This document shows, one piece after another, positions 15,658-25,282 of a stretch of 54,464 nt of DNA. The first letter of the stretch is position 1; every line of letters begins with the position of its first letter. The notes under the pieces are model-generated. The model saw nothing but the letters and a program-made list of their open reading frames with translations, was not told the origin of the DNA and searched no databases. Source of the stretch: Candidatus Nanopelagicales bacterium (lineage in GTDB: Bacteria; Actinomycetota; Actinomycetes; S36-B12; GCA-2699445); the NCBI GenBank assembly GCA_030700225.1, contig JAUYJT010000057.1:1-54464 (forward strand). The letters run 5' to 3'. Position numbers and translations under genes: made by a program.

Positions 15658-17508
15658 CTACTCCACGGTCACGGACTTCGCGAGGTTGCGCGGCTGGTCT
15701 ACGTCGTGGCCTTTCGCTGTAGCCATCTCGCACGCGAACACCTGCAGCGGAACGGTGGCGACAAGTGGCTGCATCAGGGTCGGACAGGGAGGCACGCGTA
15801 TCAGGTGCTCGGCGTACGGCACGACGCTCTCGTCTCCCTCCTCGGCTACGACTATGGTCATCGCTCCCCGGGCGCGGACCTCCTGGATGTTGGAGACGAT
15901 CTTGTCGTGGAGAACCGAGCGCCCCTCCGGCGACGGAACTACAACGACGACCGGCACACCGTCCTCGATCAGGGCGATAGGGCCATGCTTAAGCTCCCCG
16001 GCCGCGAAACCCTCAGCGTGCATGTAGGCCAGTTCCTTCAGCTTCAGCGCACCTTCAAGCGCGACCGGGAACCCGACGTGGCGCCCGATGAACAGCACTG
16101 ATCCGGCGTCAGCCAGAGCCCTAGCCAAGTCTCTGACTCCCTCTACGGTGTCCAGCACGAGGTCCACCTTGCTCGGCATAGCCTCCAGCTCACGCAGAAT
16201 CGCGCGCACCTCGTCGCCGTACATGTTTCCCCGCACCTGGGCGAGATACAGCCCGACCAGGTACGCCGCGACGATCTGCGTAAGAAACGCCTTTGTGGAA
16301 GCGACCGCGATTTCCGGACCAGCGCGCGTGTACAACACCGCGTCACTTTCACGCGGGATCGTCGATCCGACTGTGTTGCAGATCGCCATGACCCTGGCGC
16401 CCTGCTCCCGGGCGTAGCGAAGCGCCATGAGCGTGTCCATGGTCTCGCCGGATTGCGAGATGGCGATCACCAGCGTTTCGGGTCCGACTATGGGATCGCG
16501 GTAGCGGAACTCGCTGGCCAATTCGACCTCGCACGAGATCCTCGTCCAGTGCTCGATCGCGTACTTGGCCACCATGCCCGCGTGATACGCGGTGCCGCAA
16601 GCGACGACGATGATCTTGGTTACCTGCCGGAGTTCGGCGTCAGGAATACGCATGTCGTCCAGGGCGAGCCTGCCGTCGTGGGTAACCCTGCCACGCAGTG
16701 TGTCCGCGACCGCTCTGGGCTGCTCGGATATCTCCTTGAGCATGAACAGGTCGAAGCCGCCCTTCTCGGCGGCCGAGGCGTCCCAGTCGACCGTGAACGG
16801 AGTGGCTTCGGCGGGGACGCCATCGAAGTCCGTGACCGTGACCTTCGTCCCGGTGACCTCGACGACCTGGTCCTGTCCCAGTTCGATCGCTTCACGGGTG
16901 TACTCGATGAACGCGGCGACGTCTGATGCCAGGAACGCCTCGCCGTCACCGACCCCGACAACCAGCGGCGAGTTACGGCGCGCGCCCACGACCAGCCCCG
17001 GGCGCTGGGCGTCGACAGCCACCAACGTGAAGGCACCAGATAACCGGCGGGCGACGCGGCGCAAGGCCTCTGCCAGGTCTCCGTCGGCTTGGGCCATCAT
17101 CGCCGCGACCATGTGCGCGGCGACTTCGCTGTCGGTCTCCGAACTCAGCTCCACTCCGTCGCCACTGAGTTCAGCGCGCAGCTCGGCGAAATTCTCGATG
17201 ATGCCGTTGTGGATGATCGCTATCCGGCCGTCACTTGATACGTGCGGGTGGGCGTTGGTATCAGTCGGGCCGCCGTGAGTCGCCCAGCGCGTGTGCCCGA
17301 TTCCAGTGCCCGAGGCAGGTGGCGTCTCCGCAGCGAGAGCGTCGATCAGGTTGGCGATCTTCCCCGCCCGCTTGCGGCTCCACAGCTCGCCGTCGGCCAC
17401 GAGAGCCACGCCAGCGGAGTCGTACCCTCGGTATTCCAGCCTCTTCAGCCCAGCGAGGACCACTTCGAGCGCGTCTCTATGTCCCGCGTAACCGACGATC
17501 CCGCACAT
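15658..17508 (-). CDS. glmS: Glutamine-fructose-6-phosphate aminotransferase (isomerizing)
   Basis: This 616-residue enzyme makes glucosamine-6-phosphate, the first step to UDP-GlcNAc. The mature N-terminus MCGIVGYAG puts the catalytic Cys at position 2, which fixes the start at 17508. The glutaminase half shows GHTRWATHGGPTDTNAHPH. Two SIS domains follow, with SQSGETMDTL, and the protein ends LAKSVTVE as in the family. It lies downstream of glmM, separated by the 24-bp repeats. No ribozyme is apparent in the 132-bp gap. Confidence 0.97.
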   Translation of the reverse strand: MCGIVGYAGHRDALEVVLAGLKRLEYRGYDSAGVALVADGELWSRKRAGKIANLIDALAAETPPASGTGIGHTRWATHGGPTDTNAHPHVSSDGRIAIIHNGIIENFAELRAELSGDGVELSSETDSEVAAHMVAAMMAQADGDLAEALRRVARRLSGAFTLVAVDAQRPGLVVGARRNSPLVVGVGDGEAFLASDVAAFIEYTREAIELGQDQVVEVTGTKVTVTDFDGVPAEATPFTVDWDASAAEKGGFDLFMLKEISEQPRAVADTLRGRVTHDGRLALDDMRIPDAELRQVTKIIVVACGTAYHAGMVAKYAIEHWTRISCEVELASEFRYRDPIVGPETLVIAISQSGETMDTLMALRYAREQGARVMAICNTVGSTIPRESDAVLYTRAGPEIAVASTKAFLTQIVAAYLVGLYLAQVRGNMYGDEVRAILRELEAMPSKVDLVLDTVEGVRDLARALADAGSVLFIGRHVGFPVALEGALKLKELAYMHAEGFAAGELKHGPIALIEDGVPVVVVVPSPEGRSVLHDKIVSNIQEVRARGAMTIVVAEEGDESVVPYAEHLIRVPPCPTLMQPLVATVPLQVFACEMATAKGHDVDQPRNLAKSVTVE

Positions 17509-17542
17509 GGACGTCAGCCTATGCGCTCCCACTCCGGTCCGG

Positions 17543-17662
17543 GCTCAACCCCGCTGTGGACGCGCGGCTCAACCCTGCCGTGGACGCGCGGCTCAACCCT
17601 GCCGTGGACGCGCGGCTCAACCCTGCCGCGGACGCGCGGCTCAACCCTGCCGTGGACGCGCG
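17543..17662. repeat. Five tandem copies of a 24-bp unit
   Basis: A GC-rich 24-base unit repeats five times, with only three single-base differences scattered among copies. The array fills the glmM-glmS gap and runs into glmM, where the last copy encodes the C-terminal residues and the TGA stop. Every unit therefore carries a TTGAG stop-like word on the minus strand. There are no spacers, so this is a tandem repeat and not a CRISPR. Confidence 0.9.
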
Positions 17663-19014
17663 GGGAGCGACAGCTCATCGCGAATCACTGCCGCGAGTCC
17701 CTCCGCCACTTCGCGGGCCTCATCCTGGCTCGGGGCTTCAACCATCACGCGCACCAGTGGCTCTGTCCCCGACGGGCGCAGCAAGACGCGACCAGAGGTA
17801 CCCAGCTTCGTCTCGGCCTCGGTCAACGCCGCCGCCACAGTCTCGGACCTGTCAACCGCTGCCTTGTCCACGTCCTTGACGTTGACGAGGACCTGCGGCA
17901 GCCGCGTCATAGCGGCAGCGAGCTCGCCGAGAGGGACCCCTTGAGCCGCGACTTCGCTAAGCAGCTGGATCGCGGTCAATGTCCCATCACCGGTGGCGCA
18001 GTAATCGAGCATGACAACATGCCCGCTCTGTTCGCCGCCCAGGTTGTACCCGCCAGCCAGCATCTCCTCCAGCACGTACCGGTCACCCACTGACGTCTGC
18101 TTGACCTCGATGCCGCTGGAGCGCATCGCATTCAGGAACCCAAGATTCGACATCACCGTGGCCACTACGGAGTTCTTGGCCAGACGACCCTGGGAGTGCC
18201 AGGCCTTGGCGAGGATCGCCATGATCTGGTCGCCATCGACGATCTGGCCCGTCGCGTCAACCGCCAGGCACCTGTCCGCGTCGCCGTCGTGCGCGATCCC
18301 CGCGTCAGCGCCCCCTGCCACAACCGCGCGGCACAGATCGGACATGTGAGTCGACCCGCAAGCCTCATTGATGTTGTAGCCGTCAGGCGCGGTGTGAAGC
18401 TCGGTGACTTTGGCACCGAGCTTGCGCAAGGACGCCGGTGATATCTGCGACGCGGCGCCGTTCGCGGTATCTACAACGACCCGCAGACCGCTCAAGTCGT
18501 GCCGGGACGTCCCCACAAGATGGTCGATGTAGCGCTCGGCCGCGTCCGTGTCCGCTCTAACCCGACCCACACCGCTGCCCGTGGGACCCTCATGAGGGAT
18601 CTGAGCAAGCAACCCCTCGATCCGGTCCTCAACGTCGTCAGGCAGTTTGCGTCCATCCGCGCCGAAGAACTTGATTCCGTTGTCGGGCATGGGGTTGTGC
18701 GAGGCAGATAGAACGACGCCGAAGTCGGCTCCAGAATCGGTTGTCAGGAAAGAGACCGCGGGAGTCGGTATCACGCCCGCGTCCCAGACATCTACACCCG
18801 AACCGGCAAGCCCCGCGATGACCGCCGCCGACAGAAATTCTCCGCTCGCCCTGGGGTCGCGGCCCACTACAGCCAAAGGCCGCCGCGCGTCCGCGCCAGT
18901 CCCGGGGTCCGCTAGCACACGAGCTGCCGCCTCCGCCAGGGATAGGGCTGACTGCGCGGTCAGGTCCCGGTTGGCCAGTCCACGCACACCATCGGTGCCA
19001 AAGAGCCGGGCCAT
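17641..19014 (-). CDS. glmM: Phosphoglucosamine mutase
   Basis: This 457-residue enzyme converts glucosamine-6-phosphate to glucosamine-1-phosphate. Family landmarks are LFGTDGVRGLAN at the start, the phosphoserine loop VVLSASHNPMPDNG (Ser105), AHDGDADRCLAVD for metal binding, GGEQSGHVV for sugar binding, and LLRPSGTEPLVRVMVEA for the phosphate. The last residues, PARPRQG, are encoded by the first unit of the 24-bp repeat array. The gene begins 6 bp after rpsI and precedes glmS. Confidence 0.97.
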   Translation of the reverse strand: MARLFGTDGVRGLANRDLTAQSALSLAEAAARVLADPGTGADARRPLAVVGRDPRASGEFLSAAVIAGLAGSGVDVWDAGVIPTPAVSFLTTDSGADFGVVLSASHNPMPDNGIKFFGADGRKLPDDVEDRIEGLLAQIPHEGPTGSGVGRVRADTDAAERYIDHLVGTSRHDLSGLRVVVDTANGAASQISPASLRKLGAKVTELHTAPDGYNINEACGSTHMSDLCRAVVAGGADAGIAHDGDADRCLAVDATGQIVDGDQIMAILAKAWHSQGRLAKNSVVATVMSNLGFLNAMRSSGIEVKQTSVGDRYVLEEMLAGGYNLGGEQSGHVVMLDYCATGDGTLTAIQLLSEVAAQGVPLGELAAAMTRLPQVLVNVKDVDKAAVDRSETVAAALTEAETKLGTSGRVLLRPSGTEPLVRVMVEAPSQDEAREVAEGLAAVIRDELSLPARPRQG

Positions 19015-19020
19015 GCCAAA

Positions 19021-19602
19021 TCAGCGCTTGGAGTACTGGGGGGCCTTCCGGGCCTTCTTGAGCCCGTACTTCTTGCGCTCCTTGACGCGCGGGTCGCGAG
19101 TCAAGAAGCCAGCCTTCTTCAGCGGTGGACGGTACTCGTCCTCCGCGATCTCGTTTAGGCAGCGAGCGATCCCCATTCGCAATGCGCCAGCCTGCCCCGA
19201 GATCCCGCCTCCGTGGATCCTGGCGTTCACATCGAACGCGTCCATCGCATCGATGACTTCGAATGGCCCGCAAACCAGCTGCTGATGAACCTTGTTGGGG
19301 AAGTACTCCTGAAGAGTCTTGCCGTTGACCAACCACTTGCCGCTTCCGGCGACGATGCGGACTCTGGCCACAGCCTCCTTCCGGCGACCCGTTCCAGCGC
19401 TGTCCCCAGTGATCACGGCACGGCGCGCGGTCGCTGGCTGCTTGGTTTCCTCGGATGCTTCGGCGGAAGCCTCGGTCGATGTCGCTTCGGGAGCCTCGGT
19501 CGATGTTGCTTCGGCGGGGGCCTCGGTCGATGTTGCTTCGGGGGCCTCGGTCGTTGCCTCGGGAGCCTCGGCGGATGCCTCTTCAGGAGCCTCGGTCGTC
19601 AC
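19021..19602 (-). CDS. rpsI: 30S ribosomal protein S9 with long N-terminal extension
   Basis: S9 sits in the head of the small subunit, its C-terminal tail reaching the P-site. The normal core begins around residue 70 ([13 protein letters not shown]) and ends [12 protein letters not shown]. Before it lie about 65 extra residues made of Glu, Ala, Pro, Thr and Ser in a repeating EAPEATST pattern, encoded by a degenerate DNA repeat. The total is 193 residues against about 130 usual. It follows rplM by 25 bp. Confidence 0.95.
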   Translation of the reverse strand: MTTEAPEEASAEAPEATTEAPEATSTEAPAEATSTEAPEATSTEASAEASEETKQPATARRAVITGDSAGTGRRKEAVARVRIVAGSGKWLVNGKTLQEYFPNKVHQQLVCGPFEVIDAMDAFDVNARIHGGGISGQAGALRMGIARCLNEIAEDEYRPPLKKAGFLTRDPRVKERKKYGLKKARKAPQYSKR

Positions 19603-19627
19603 TGGATGGTTCCTTTCCGGTCTGGTG

Positions 19628-20071
19628 TCACTGGGCGACCTGAGAGAACTCGTAGCTCTCCGGCTGCTGCGCCGAGTGCGGATGATCAGGGCCCGCGTAA
19701 ACCTTGAGCTTCTTGCCCTGTGCGCGCCCCAGCGAGTTGTGCGGCAGCATTCCTTTGACCGCTTTCTCGACGAGCCGACGCGGGTCCTTCTCTCGAAGCT
19801 CGCCGTAGGTCCGCCCGGACAGTCCGCCCGGGTATCCAGAGTGCCGGAAGTCCAACTTCTGCTCGGCCTTCGCCCCGGTCAGCGCGACCTTGTTGGCGTT
19901 GACGACGATCACGAAGTCCCCTGTGTCCACGTGCGGCGCGAACACCGGCTTGTGCTTCCCGCGCAGCAGTTGTGCCGCGTGGCTGGCCAGGCGGCCCAGG
20001 ACGACGTCTGTCGCATCGATGATGTGCCACTTGCGCTCGGTCTCACCCGGCTTGGGCCAGTAGGTGCGCAC
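19628..20071 (-). CDS. rplM: 50S ribosomal protein L13
   Basis: This 147-residue large-subunit protein binds 23S rRNA early in assembly. Recognised from [16 protein letters not shown] at the start, the [12 protein letters not shown] segment, and [16 protein letters not shown]. It is the first gene of the rplM-rpsI operon. A good sigma-A promoter lies 88 to 117 bases upstream. Confidence 0.97.
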   Translation of the reverse strand: MRTYWPKPGETERKWHIIDATDVVLGRLASHAAQLLRGKHKPVFAPHVDTGDFVIVVNANKVALTGAKAEQKLDFRHSGYPGGLSGRTYGELREKDPRRLVEKAVKGMLPHNSLGRAQGKKLKVYAGPDHPHSAQQPESYEFSQVAQ

Positions 20072-20158
20072 ACTCTCTCCAAAGTCAGGTATTGCTAGCG
20101 GCTTCCGCGAGGGTCTCGCACCGCATTCGCCGCGCTGGAAGCCCAGATCGACACCCGA

Positions 20159-20188
20159 AGCTTACCCGCGCCCCTCCGCGTGGGTCAA
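20159..20188 (-). promoter_or_regulatory. Probable sigma-A promoter of rplM-rpsI
   Basis: On the minus strand, TTGACC at 20183-20188 is separated by 18 bases from TAAGCT at 20159-20164. It lies in the 179-bp gap upstream of rplM and points toward it. Confidence 0.6.
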
Positions 20189-20250
20189 AATGCCCCCGGA
20201 GGGCGATCCTAGCTCGGCCGCTGAGAGGCGCCCACTCAGCGCCGAACCTG

Positions 20251-21216
20251 TCAGTGGTACGTGATTTCCTTGATCGCCGTGTTGATCCGGGTTCCCTTGG
20301 TCCCGGCGATGATCTCCGGCAGGTCACCCAGTGCGCCGATGACAGCGCTCTTGCCGGGGCAGTTGCGCGCGAACGCCGAGGCAGCCTCAACCTTCGGGCC
20401 CATCGAGCCCGCCGGGAACTGGAACGCGTCGATGTCATCCGGGGATGAGGCCTTGATCGCCTTCTGTTGCGGCATCCCCCAATCGACGTAGACGCCATCG
20501 GCGTCAGTGGCGATCACGAGCAGGTCCGCCTCGAGATCCTGAGCCAGCACTGCCGAGGAACGGTCCTTGTCGATCACCGCCTCGACCCCAACCAGGGTTC
20601 GCGGGTTCTGGTCCGTCGGACTGCTCAGTTGCTCATCGGGCAGATACATCGTGGGAATGCCACCGCCACCTGTGCATACCACCACGGCCCCGAAGTCCAG
20701 CAGACACTTGATCGCCGAGATCTCGAAGATGTGCTTTGGTACCGGGGACGGCACGACCCGGCGCCACATGTCGCCGTCTTGTTTCACGACCCAACCCTTC
20801 TCGGAGGCCAGCCTCTTGGCATCCGCTTCGGGGTACACCGGGCCCACGAACTTGGTGGGGTTCTTCATGGCTGGATCGTCGGGATCTACTTCGGTCATAG
20901 TCAGGATCGTGGCGATGGGCTTCTCGTACGGGAGCAGGTTGCCGAGTTCTTGTTCGATGAAGTACCCGATCATCCCCTCCGTCTGCGCCCCGAGCACGTC
21001 GAACGGGTACGAGGAGGTCTCGTCGTACGAGGAGGCCTGCAGGGACAACAGACCAACCTGGGGGCCGTTCCCGTGCGAGATGACGAGCTGATCCGTCATG
21101 GCCACGGGCGCCAACGCTTCACAGGCGATCATCACGTTCTCTCGCTGGTTCTCGACCGTCATGGCCTCGCCGCGCTTCTGCAGGGCGTTGCCGCCGAGGG
21201 CCGCTACAACTCGCAT
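20251..21216 (-). CDS. arcC: Carbamate kinase
   Basis: This 321-residue enzyme makes ATP from carbamoyl phosphate and ADP, usually in arginine or purine breakdown. Landmarks are [14 protein letters not shown] at the start, [12 protein letters not shown], and [10 protein letters not shown]. The segment [32 protein letters not shown] (in pieces) carries the kinase-fold Lys and Asp residues. It stands alone between rplM-rpsI and truA; no arginine deiminase or ornithine transcarbamoylase gene is in the window. A 381-bp gap with two large inverted repeats lies upstream. Confidence 0.93.
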   Translation of the reverse strand: MRVVAALGGNALQKRGEAMTVENQRENVMIACEALAPVAMTDQLVISHGNGPQVGLLSLQASSYDETSSYPFDVLGAQTEGMIGYFIEQELGNLLPYEKPIATILTMTEVDPDDPAMKNPTKFVGPVYPEADAKRLASEKGWVVKQDGDMWRRVVPSPVPKHIFEISAIKCLLDFGAVVVCTGGGGIPTMYLPDEQLSSPTDQNPRTLVGVEAVIDKDRSSAVLAQDLEADLLVIATDADGVYVDWGMPQQKAIKASSPDDIDAFQFPAGSMGPKVEAASAFARNCPGKSAVIGALGDLPEIIAGTKGTRINTAIKEITYH

Positions 21217-21350
21217 GCTTCCTCCCGAAGTGCTTGGAATCCCTTGCCGGGACCGGAATCTCTTGCCGGCAGCCTGACACTTCTCGACGCCCGTTGCTCG
21301 CCGGAGCTTGGCTCGCTCAACCCGTTCTCACGGCCAGCATCCAGTGCGGC

Positions 21351-21424
21351 GTGATCTTGTTGCGAAACCGGCCAAATGTGGCCGCTTCGCGCATCTGAAG
21401 TGGCCAAATTCGCAACAAGATCAC
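21351..21424. repeat. Long inverted repeat, 16-bp perfect arms
   Basis: The arms GTGATCTTGTTGCGAA at 21351-21366 and its exact reverse complement at 21409-21424 enclose 42 bases. The enclosed part itself holds a 6-bp stem (CGGCCA/TGGCCG). It lies between truA and arcC. It has no run of T on either side, so a simple terminator role is not evident. Confidence 0.8.
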
Positions 21425-21464
21425 TAGGCCGGTCCGTCTGGGGCATGCAGCTTGGTCCGCGCCG

Positions 21465-21582
21465 CCCTCGCGGAAACGGCCGTTCCCGACAAAGGCACCC
21501 GTTTCGGAAGGAAACGACCGTTGCAACGGTCGCGTCTGTACCTCAATGGTCGCGTTTGTAGAAACGGCCGTTTCCGCGAGGG
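21465..21582. repeat. 118-bp palindromic repeat element, copy A
   Basis: Perfect 20-bp terminal arms at 21465-21484 and 21563-21582 contain the core AAACGGCCGTT. The centre holds the palindrome CCGTTGCAACGG. The whole 118 bases closely match the element at 42509-42626 in opposite orientation, so this is a dispersed family. It begins 16 bases after the truA stop codon. Confidence 0.85.
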
Positions 21583-21597
21583 GGAGGGAGGGATGGG

Positions 21598-22470
21598 CTA
21601 GTGGACAGGTCCGCGAACGCGACGCGTCGCCGCGGCTCGCTCGCCCAGCAGCGCATCCGGAGGATAGGTAACGTGCTCCAGAACCAAACCGTGAGCCGGG
21701 GCAACGGTCACCGCGGGGTCTCGCACGCCGCCTGCCAGAACCCGCCCAGGCCACGCGGCGTCGCGCCGGTGCTCGCCAACTGCCAGGAGCGCGCCGACGA
21801 TCGCGCGCACCATTGAGTGACAGAACGCGTCTGACTCGATAGTCACTACCGCGAGCTGACTCCCATCCCGCTCGCATTCCAGCCTCAGCACCCGCCGCAC
21901 CGTTGAGGCACCAGCCCTCGCGCGGCAGAACGCGGCGAAGTCATGCTCACCGATCAACGACCGGGCAGCCATGGACATCTGGGCCAGATCCAAAGGCCGC
22001 TTCCGGTGGACTACGAAACCCCGCAGGATCGGATCCAGCCCCTGAGGATCATCGCTGACACGGTACGCGTAGGCCCGCGACAAGGCCGAGAAACGCGCGT
22101 CGAACCCCGCGGGCGCCTCGGCCACCCGGCGAACGCGAACATCGGCGTCCAGGAACGCATTGATGTGACCGACCAGCCTTGGTCCGCCCCGAGCTTCCCA
22201 TGCCGCCTTTGGCAGATCCACGTGAGCGACTTGCCCGCGAGCATGGACTCCCGCATCGGTCCTGCCCGCGCATACCGTCGAGACCGCGGGCAGGGCGATC
22301 TCGCGACGGAATGACTCGGCGAGGGCGGACTCCAACACTCCTTGTACTGTGCGTTGACCCGGCTGACGGGCCCAACCAGCGAATCGTTCGCCGTCGTATG
22401 CCATGTCCAGGCGAACCCGGACCGTGGGGCCATCGACCTGCATGGTCGTCGAGCCAGAACCGCGGATCAC
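21598..22470 (-). CDS. truA: tRNA pseudouridine(38-40) synthase TruA
   Basis: This 290-residue enzyme converts uridines 38-40 of tRNA anticodon stems to pseudouridine. The catalytic Asp lies in CAGRTDAGVHARGQV. The segments YDGERFAGWARQPGQRTVQG, HDFAAFCRA, and SDAFCHSMVRAIVGALL are typical. The start is uncertain: GTG at 22470 has a G-rich site just upstream, while ATG at 22443 begins nearer to the conserved region. It follows rplQ by about 38 bp. Confidence 0.93.
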   Translation of the reverse strand: MIRGSGSTTMQVDGPTVRVRLDMAYDGERFAGWARQPGQRTVQGVLESALAESFRREIALPAVSTVCAGRTDAGVHARGQVAHVDLPKAAWEARGGPRLVGHINAFLDADVRVRRVAEAPAGFDARFSALSRAYAYRVSDDPQGLDPILRGFVVHRKRPLDLAQMSMAARSLIGEHDFAAFCRARAGASTVRRVLRLECERDGSQLAVVTIESDAFCHSMVRAIVGALLAVGEHRRDAAWPGRVLAGGVRDPAVTVAPAHGLVLEHVTYPPDALLGERAAATRRVRGPVH

Positions 22471-22508
22471 GGTCCCCCATCCCTTGTGCCTCTACGCCCA
22501 GGTGGCGG

Positions 22509-23081
22509 CTACCGCTCCGATTCCTCCGGCGCGATGTCGTCCGCTCCCGAGTCGTCCACCGTCTCGTCTTCGCCCGCATCGGCGGCATCGCCGTCTTCGG
22601 CTACCGCGACTGCTTCGGCGGCCTCTTCTGGCTCACTTGCCGCAGGAGCCTTCGCCGCGCGCTTGGTCGCCGCAGTCGCCTCGGCCACCACTTGCTCCGC
22701 CAAGGGCTCCACCAGTTCGATTACCGCCATCGGCGCGTTGTCGCCCTTGCGCGGGCCGATCTTCACGATGCGGGTATATCCACCCTGGCGTCCGGCGTAC
22801 CCAGGCGCGATGCTGGTGAACAGCTCGTGCACGACCGTCTTGTCGTGGATCACGGCAAGGACCCGGCGACGGGCGTGCAGGTCGCCCCGCTTCGCTGTCG
22901 TGACCAGGCGTTCCGCGAACGGACGTAGGCGACGCGCCTTCGCCTCGGTCGTTGTGATCTTGCCGTGCTCAAACAGCGCCGTCGCCAGATTGGCGAGCAT
23001 GAGCCGCTGGTGGGCGGGGCTGCCGCCCAGCCGGGTCCCCTTGGTCGGCGTTGGCATTTCGACTCCTGTCAGATGACTCAA
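22509..23081 (-). CDS. rplQ: 50S ribosomal protein L17 with acidic tail
   Basis: L17 lines the large-subunit surface near the exit tunnel. The core, about residues 1-125, shows [38 protein letters not shown] and [23 protein letters not shown] further 65 residues follow, rich in Ala, Glu and Asp, giving 190 residues against about 120 in many bacteria; such tails occur in some actinobacteria. It follows rpoA by 39 bp, the standard order. Confidence 0.95.
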   Translation of the reverse strand: MSHLTGVEMPTPTKGTRLGGSPAHQRLMLANLATALFEHGKITTTEAKARRLRPFAERLVTTAKRGDLHARRRVLAVIHDKTVVHELFTSIAPGYAGRQGGYTRIVKIGPRKGDNAPMAVIELVEPLAEQVVAEATAATKRAAKAPAASEPEEAAEAVAVAEDGDAADAGEDETVDDSGADDIAPEESER

Positions 23082-23120
23082 CCTGCGCTTGCGAGGCTCG
23101 GCGGTCTACCCCGCTTCCCC

Positions 23121-24134
23121 TCAGAACTGCTCTGTCTCCACGAACCCGCCGTCGTCATCGCCGTAGTAGACGACCTGGCTCGGATCGAACCCTGGAGGAC
23201 TGTCCTTCAATGACAGGCCGAGTTCGTACAGCCTGACCTTGACCTCGTCTATCGACTTGCTGCCGAAGTTGCGGATGTCCAACAGGTCCGCCTCGGAACG
23301 CAGGATCAACTCGCCCACCGTGGCGATTCCCTCCCGCTTGAGGCAGTTGTGCGACCGCACTGATAACGCCAGCGCATCGATCGACATGCTCATCTGCTCA
23401 CTGACTTGCTCCTCGTCCGGCGACGGGCCCAAGTCGAGGCCCTCGGCGTCCACGTTCAGCTCGCGGGCTAGCCCGAACAACTCCACCAGGGTCCTACCCG
23501 CCGAGGCGACCGCGTCGCGCGGCAGGATCGACTGCTTCGTGGTGACGTCGAGGATAAGCCGGTCGTAGTCGGTGCGCTGCTCAACCCGCGTCGCCTCAAC
23601 CTTGTAGGTCACCTTCAGCACGGGCGAGTAGATCGAGTCGACCGGGATGCTCCCAAGATCCGTTCCGGCGTCGCGAGCCGGGGCTTGCGCTGACACGTAT
23701 CCGCGTCCCTGCTCGACCGTCAGCTCCACCTCTAGCTGGCCGCGCTCGTCCAATGTGGCCAGTACAAGGTCGGGGTTGTGCACCTCGACGCCAGCGGGCA
23801 GTTGGATGTCCGCGCCCGTGACCACGCACGGCCCGGTCCGGCTCAGGTAGGCCGTAGCCGGTTCGTCGGTGTCACTTGAAACGACCAGAGACTTGACGTT
23901 GAGGATGATCTCGGTGACGTCCTCCTTCACGCCCTCAATGGTCGTGAACTCGTGCATCACGCCCTCGATCTTGATGCGTGTCACCGCCGCGCCGGGGATA
24001 CTGGACAGCAAAGTCCTGCGCAGAGAGTTCCCGAGCGTGTAACCGAATCCTGGTTCGAGTGGCTCCAATACGAAGCTCGAGCGGTATTCGCTGACGGGCT
24101 CCTCGTGCAGGACCGGCCGCTTAGTGATCAGCAC
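23121..24134 (-). CDS. rpoA: DNA-directed RNA polymerase subunit alpha
   Basis: This 337-residue protein assembles the polymerase core. The N-terminal dimerisation domain includes [25 protein letters not shown]. The C-terminal domain (from about 250) has [19 protein letters not shown] and [15 protein letters not shown], the surface that meets UP elements and activators. It lies between rpsD and rplQ. Confidence 0.98.
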   Translation of the reverse strand: MLITKRPVLHEEPVSEYRSSFVLEPLEPGFGYTLGNSLRRTLLSSIPGAAVTRIKIEGVMHEFTTIEGVKEDVTEIILNVKSLVVSSDTDEPATAYLSRTGPCVVTGADIQLPAGVEVHNPDLVLATLDERGQLEVELTVEQGRGYVSAQAPARDAGTDLGSIPVDSIYSPVLKVTYKVEATRVEQRTDYDRLILDVTTKQSILPRDAVASAGRTLVELFGLARELNVDAEGLDLGPSPDEEQVSEQMSMSIDALALSVRSHNCLKREGIATVGELILRSEADLLDIRNFGSKSIDEVKVRLYELGLSLKDSPPGFDPSQVVYYGDDDGGFVETEQF

Positions 24135-24209
24135 AGATGTTTCCTTTCCACGACGCCCGCCATATGACGCCGAGATCTCGTTTGACCGCGAGAGTGACCG
24201 CAGCCACGC

Positions 24210-24842
24210 TCACTTGGAATAAAGCTCAACAATCAACTGCTCTTGGACTTCCGTGTCGATCGCCGCACGCTCAGGGAGTGAATGGACCAGTATCCGCAAC
24301 TGCGTCGGAATGGCCTCCAGCCACGCGGGTGGCTGCTTCAGCCCAGCGTCGTTGATCGCCGCGAGGAACGGTGTCAGTTCTCGCGAGGATGACTTCACTT
24401 CGATGATGTCGTTCGGAGAAACACGGTAGGACGGGATGTCAACCTTGCGGCCATTCACCGTGAAGTGCCCGTGGCACACCAGCTGCCTGGCCATGTCCCT
24501 AGAGGAGGCGAAGCCCGCACGGCAAACCACGTTGTCCAACCGGCTCTCCAGGATTACCAGGAGGTTCTCACCGGTCTTGCCGGACTTGCGGCTCGCCTCT
24601 GCGAAGTATCCGCGGAACTGCTTCTCCAATACCCCGTAGATCCGCGCGCACTTCTGCTTCTCCCGCATCTGCAGCAAGTACTCGCTCTCCTTGGTCCGCC
24701 GCGCCTGGCCGTGCATGCCGGGCGGGTAGGCCTTGCGCTTGTCCAAAGGACAGTTGTGCGACTGGCACTTCGAGCCCTTCAGGAACAGCTTCATCTTCTC
24801 CCGGCGGCAACGTCTGCAATCCGGGCCTGTGTATCGCGCCAT
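24210..24842 (-). CDS. rpsD: 30S ribosomal protein S4, zinc-binding type
   Basis: S4 starts small-subunit assembly on 16S rRNA. This 210-residue copy has the Cys pattern CRRC then KCQSHNC near the N-terminus, the zinc-binding form of S4. The S4 RNA-binding domain follows, with RLDNVVCRAGFASSRDMARQLV and VNGRKVDIPSYRV. The start at 24842 gives MARYTGPDCRRC; the longer frame to 24995 overlaps rpsK without support. Confidence 0.97.
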   Translation of the reverse strand: MARYTGPDCRRCRREKMKLFLKGSKCQSHNCPLDKRKAYPPGMHGQARRTKESEYLLQMREKQKCARIYGVLEKQFRGYFAEASRKSGKTGENLLVILESRLDNVVCRAGFASSRDMARQLVCHGHFTVNGRKVDIPSYRVSPNDIIEVKSSSRELTPFLAAINDAGLKQPPAWLEAIPTQLRILVHSLPERAAIDTEVQEQLIVELYSK

Positions 24843-24858
24843 GCTTCTAGCTCTCCTG

Positions 24859-25257
24859 TCAGACGCGTCGGCGTTTGGGGGGGCGGCAGCCGTTGTGGGC
24901 GACTGGGGTGACGTCCGAAATGGACCCGACCTCAAGGCCGGTCGCCTGCAACGACCGGATCGCGGTCTCGCGACCGGAGCCGGGGCCACGGACAAACACG
25001 TCTACCTTGCGCATTCCGTGATCCATGGCGCGACGCGCCGCGGCCTCAGCCGCCATCTGCGCGGCGAACGGCGTCGACTTGCGACTGCCTTTGAACCCGA
25101 CTTGACCCGCGCTGGACCACGCGATGACGGCGCCATTGGGGTCGCTGATCGTGATGATTGTGTTGTTGAACGTGCTCTTTATATGGGCGTGCCCATGAGC
25201 GATGTTCTTCTTTTCCTTGCGGCGCACTTTCTTGGCGCCCGCGCCCTTTGGTGGCAT
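24859..25257 (-). CDS. rpsK: 30S ribosomal protein S11
   Basis: This 132-residue protein of the small-subunit platform contains [40 protein letters not shown] and [18 protein letters not shown]. It ends with [15 protein letters not shown], as expected. It lies 25 bp after rpsM and 16 bp before rpsD. Confidence 0.98.
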   Translation of the reverse strand: MPPKGAGAKKVRRKEKKNIAHGHAHIKSTFNNTIITISDPNGAVIAWSSAGQVGFKGSRKSTPFAAQMAAEAAARRAMDHGMRKVDVFVRGPGSGRETAIRSLQATGLEVGSISDVTPVAHNGCRPPKRRRV

Positions 25258-25282
25258 TAGCGGCGTTCACTCCTACAGGTGG

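Noticed and set aside
15509-17658. glmS ribozyme upstream of glmS
   Set aside because: The gap before glmS is filled by the 24-bp repeats and shows no ribozyme core; glmS ribozymes belong mainly to Firmicutes.
17543-17662. Possible CRISPR array
   Set aside because: The 24-bp units are directly joined without spacers and overlap the glmM coding end.
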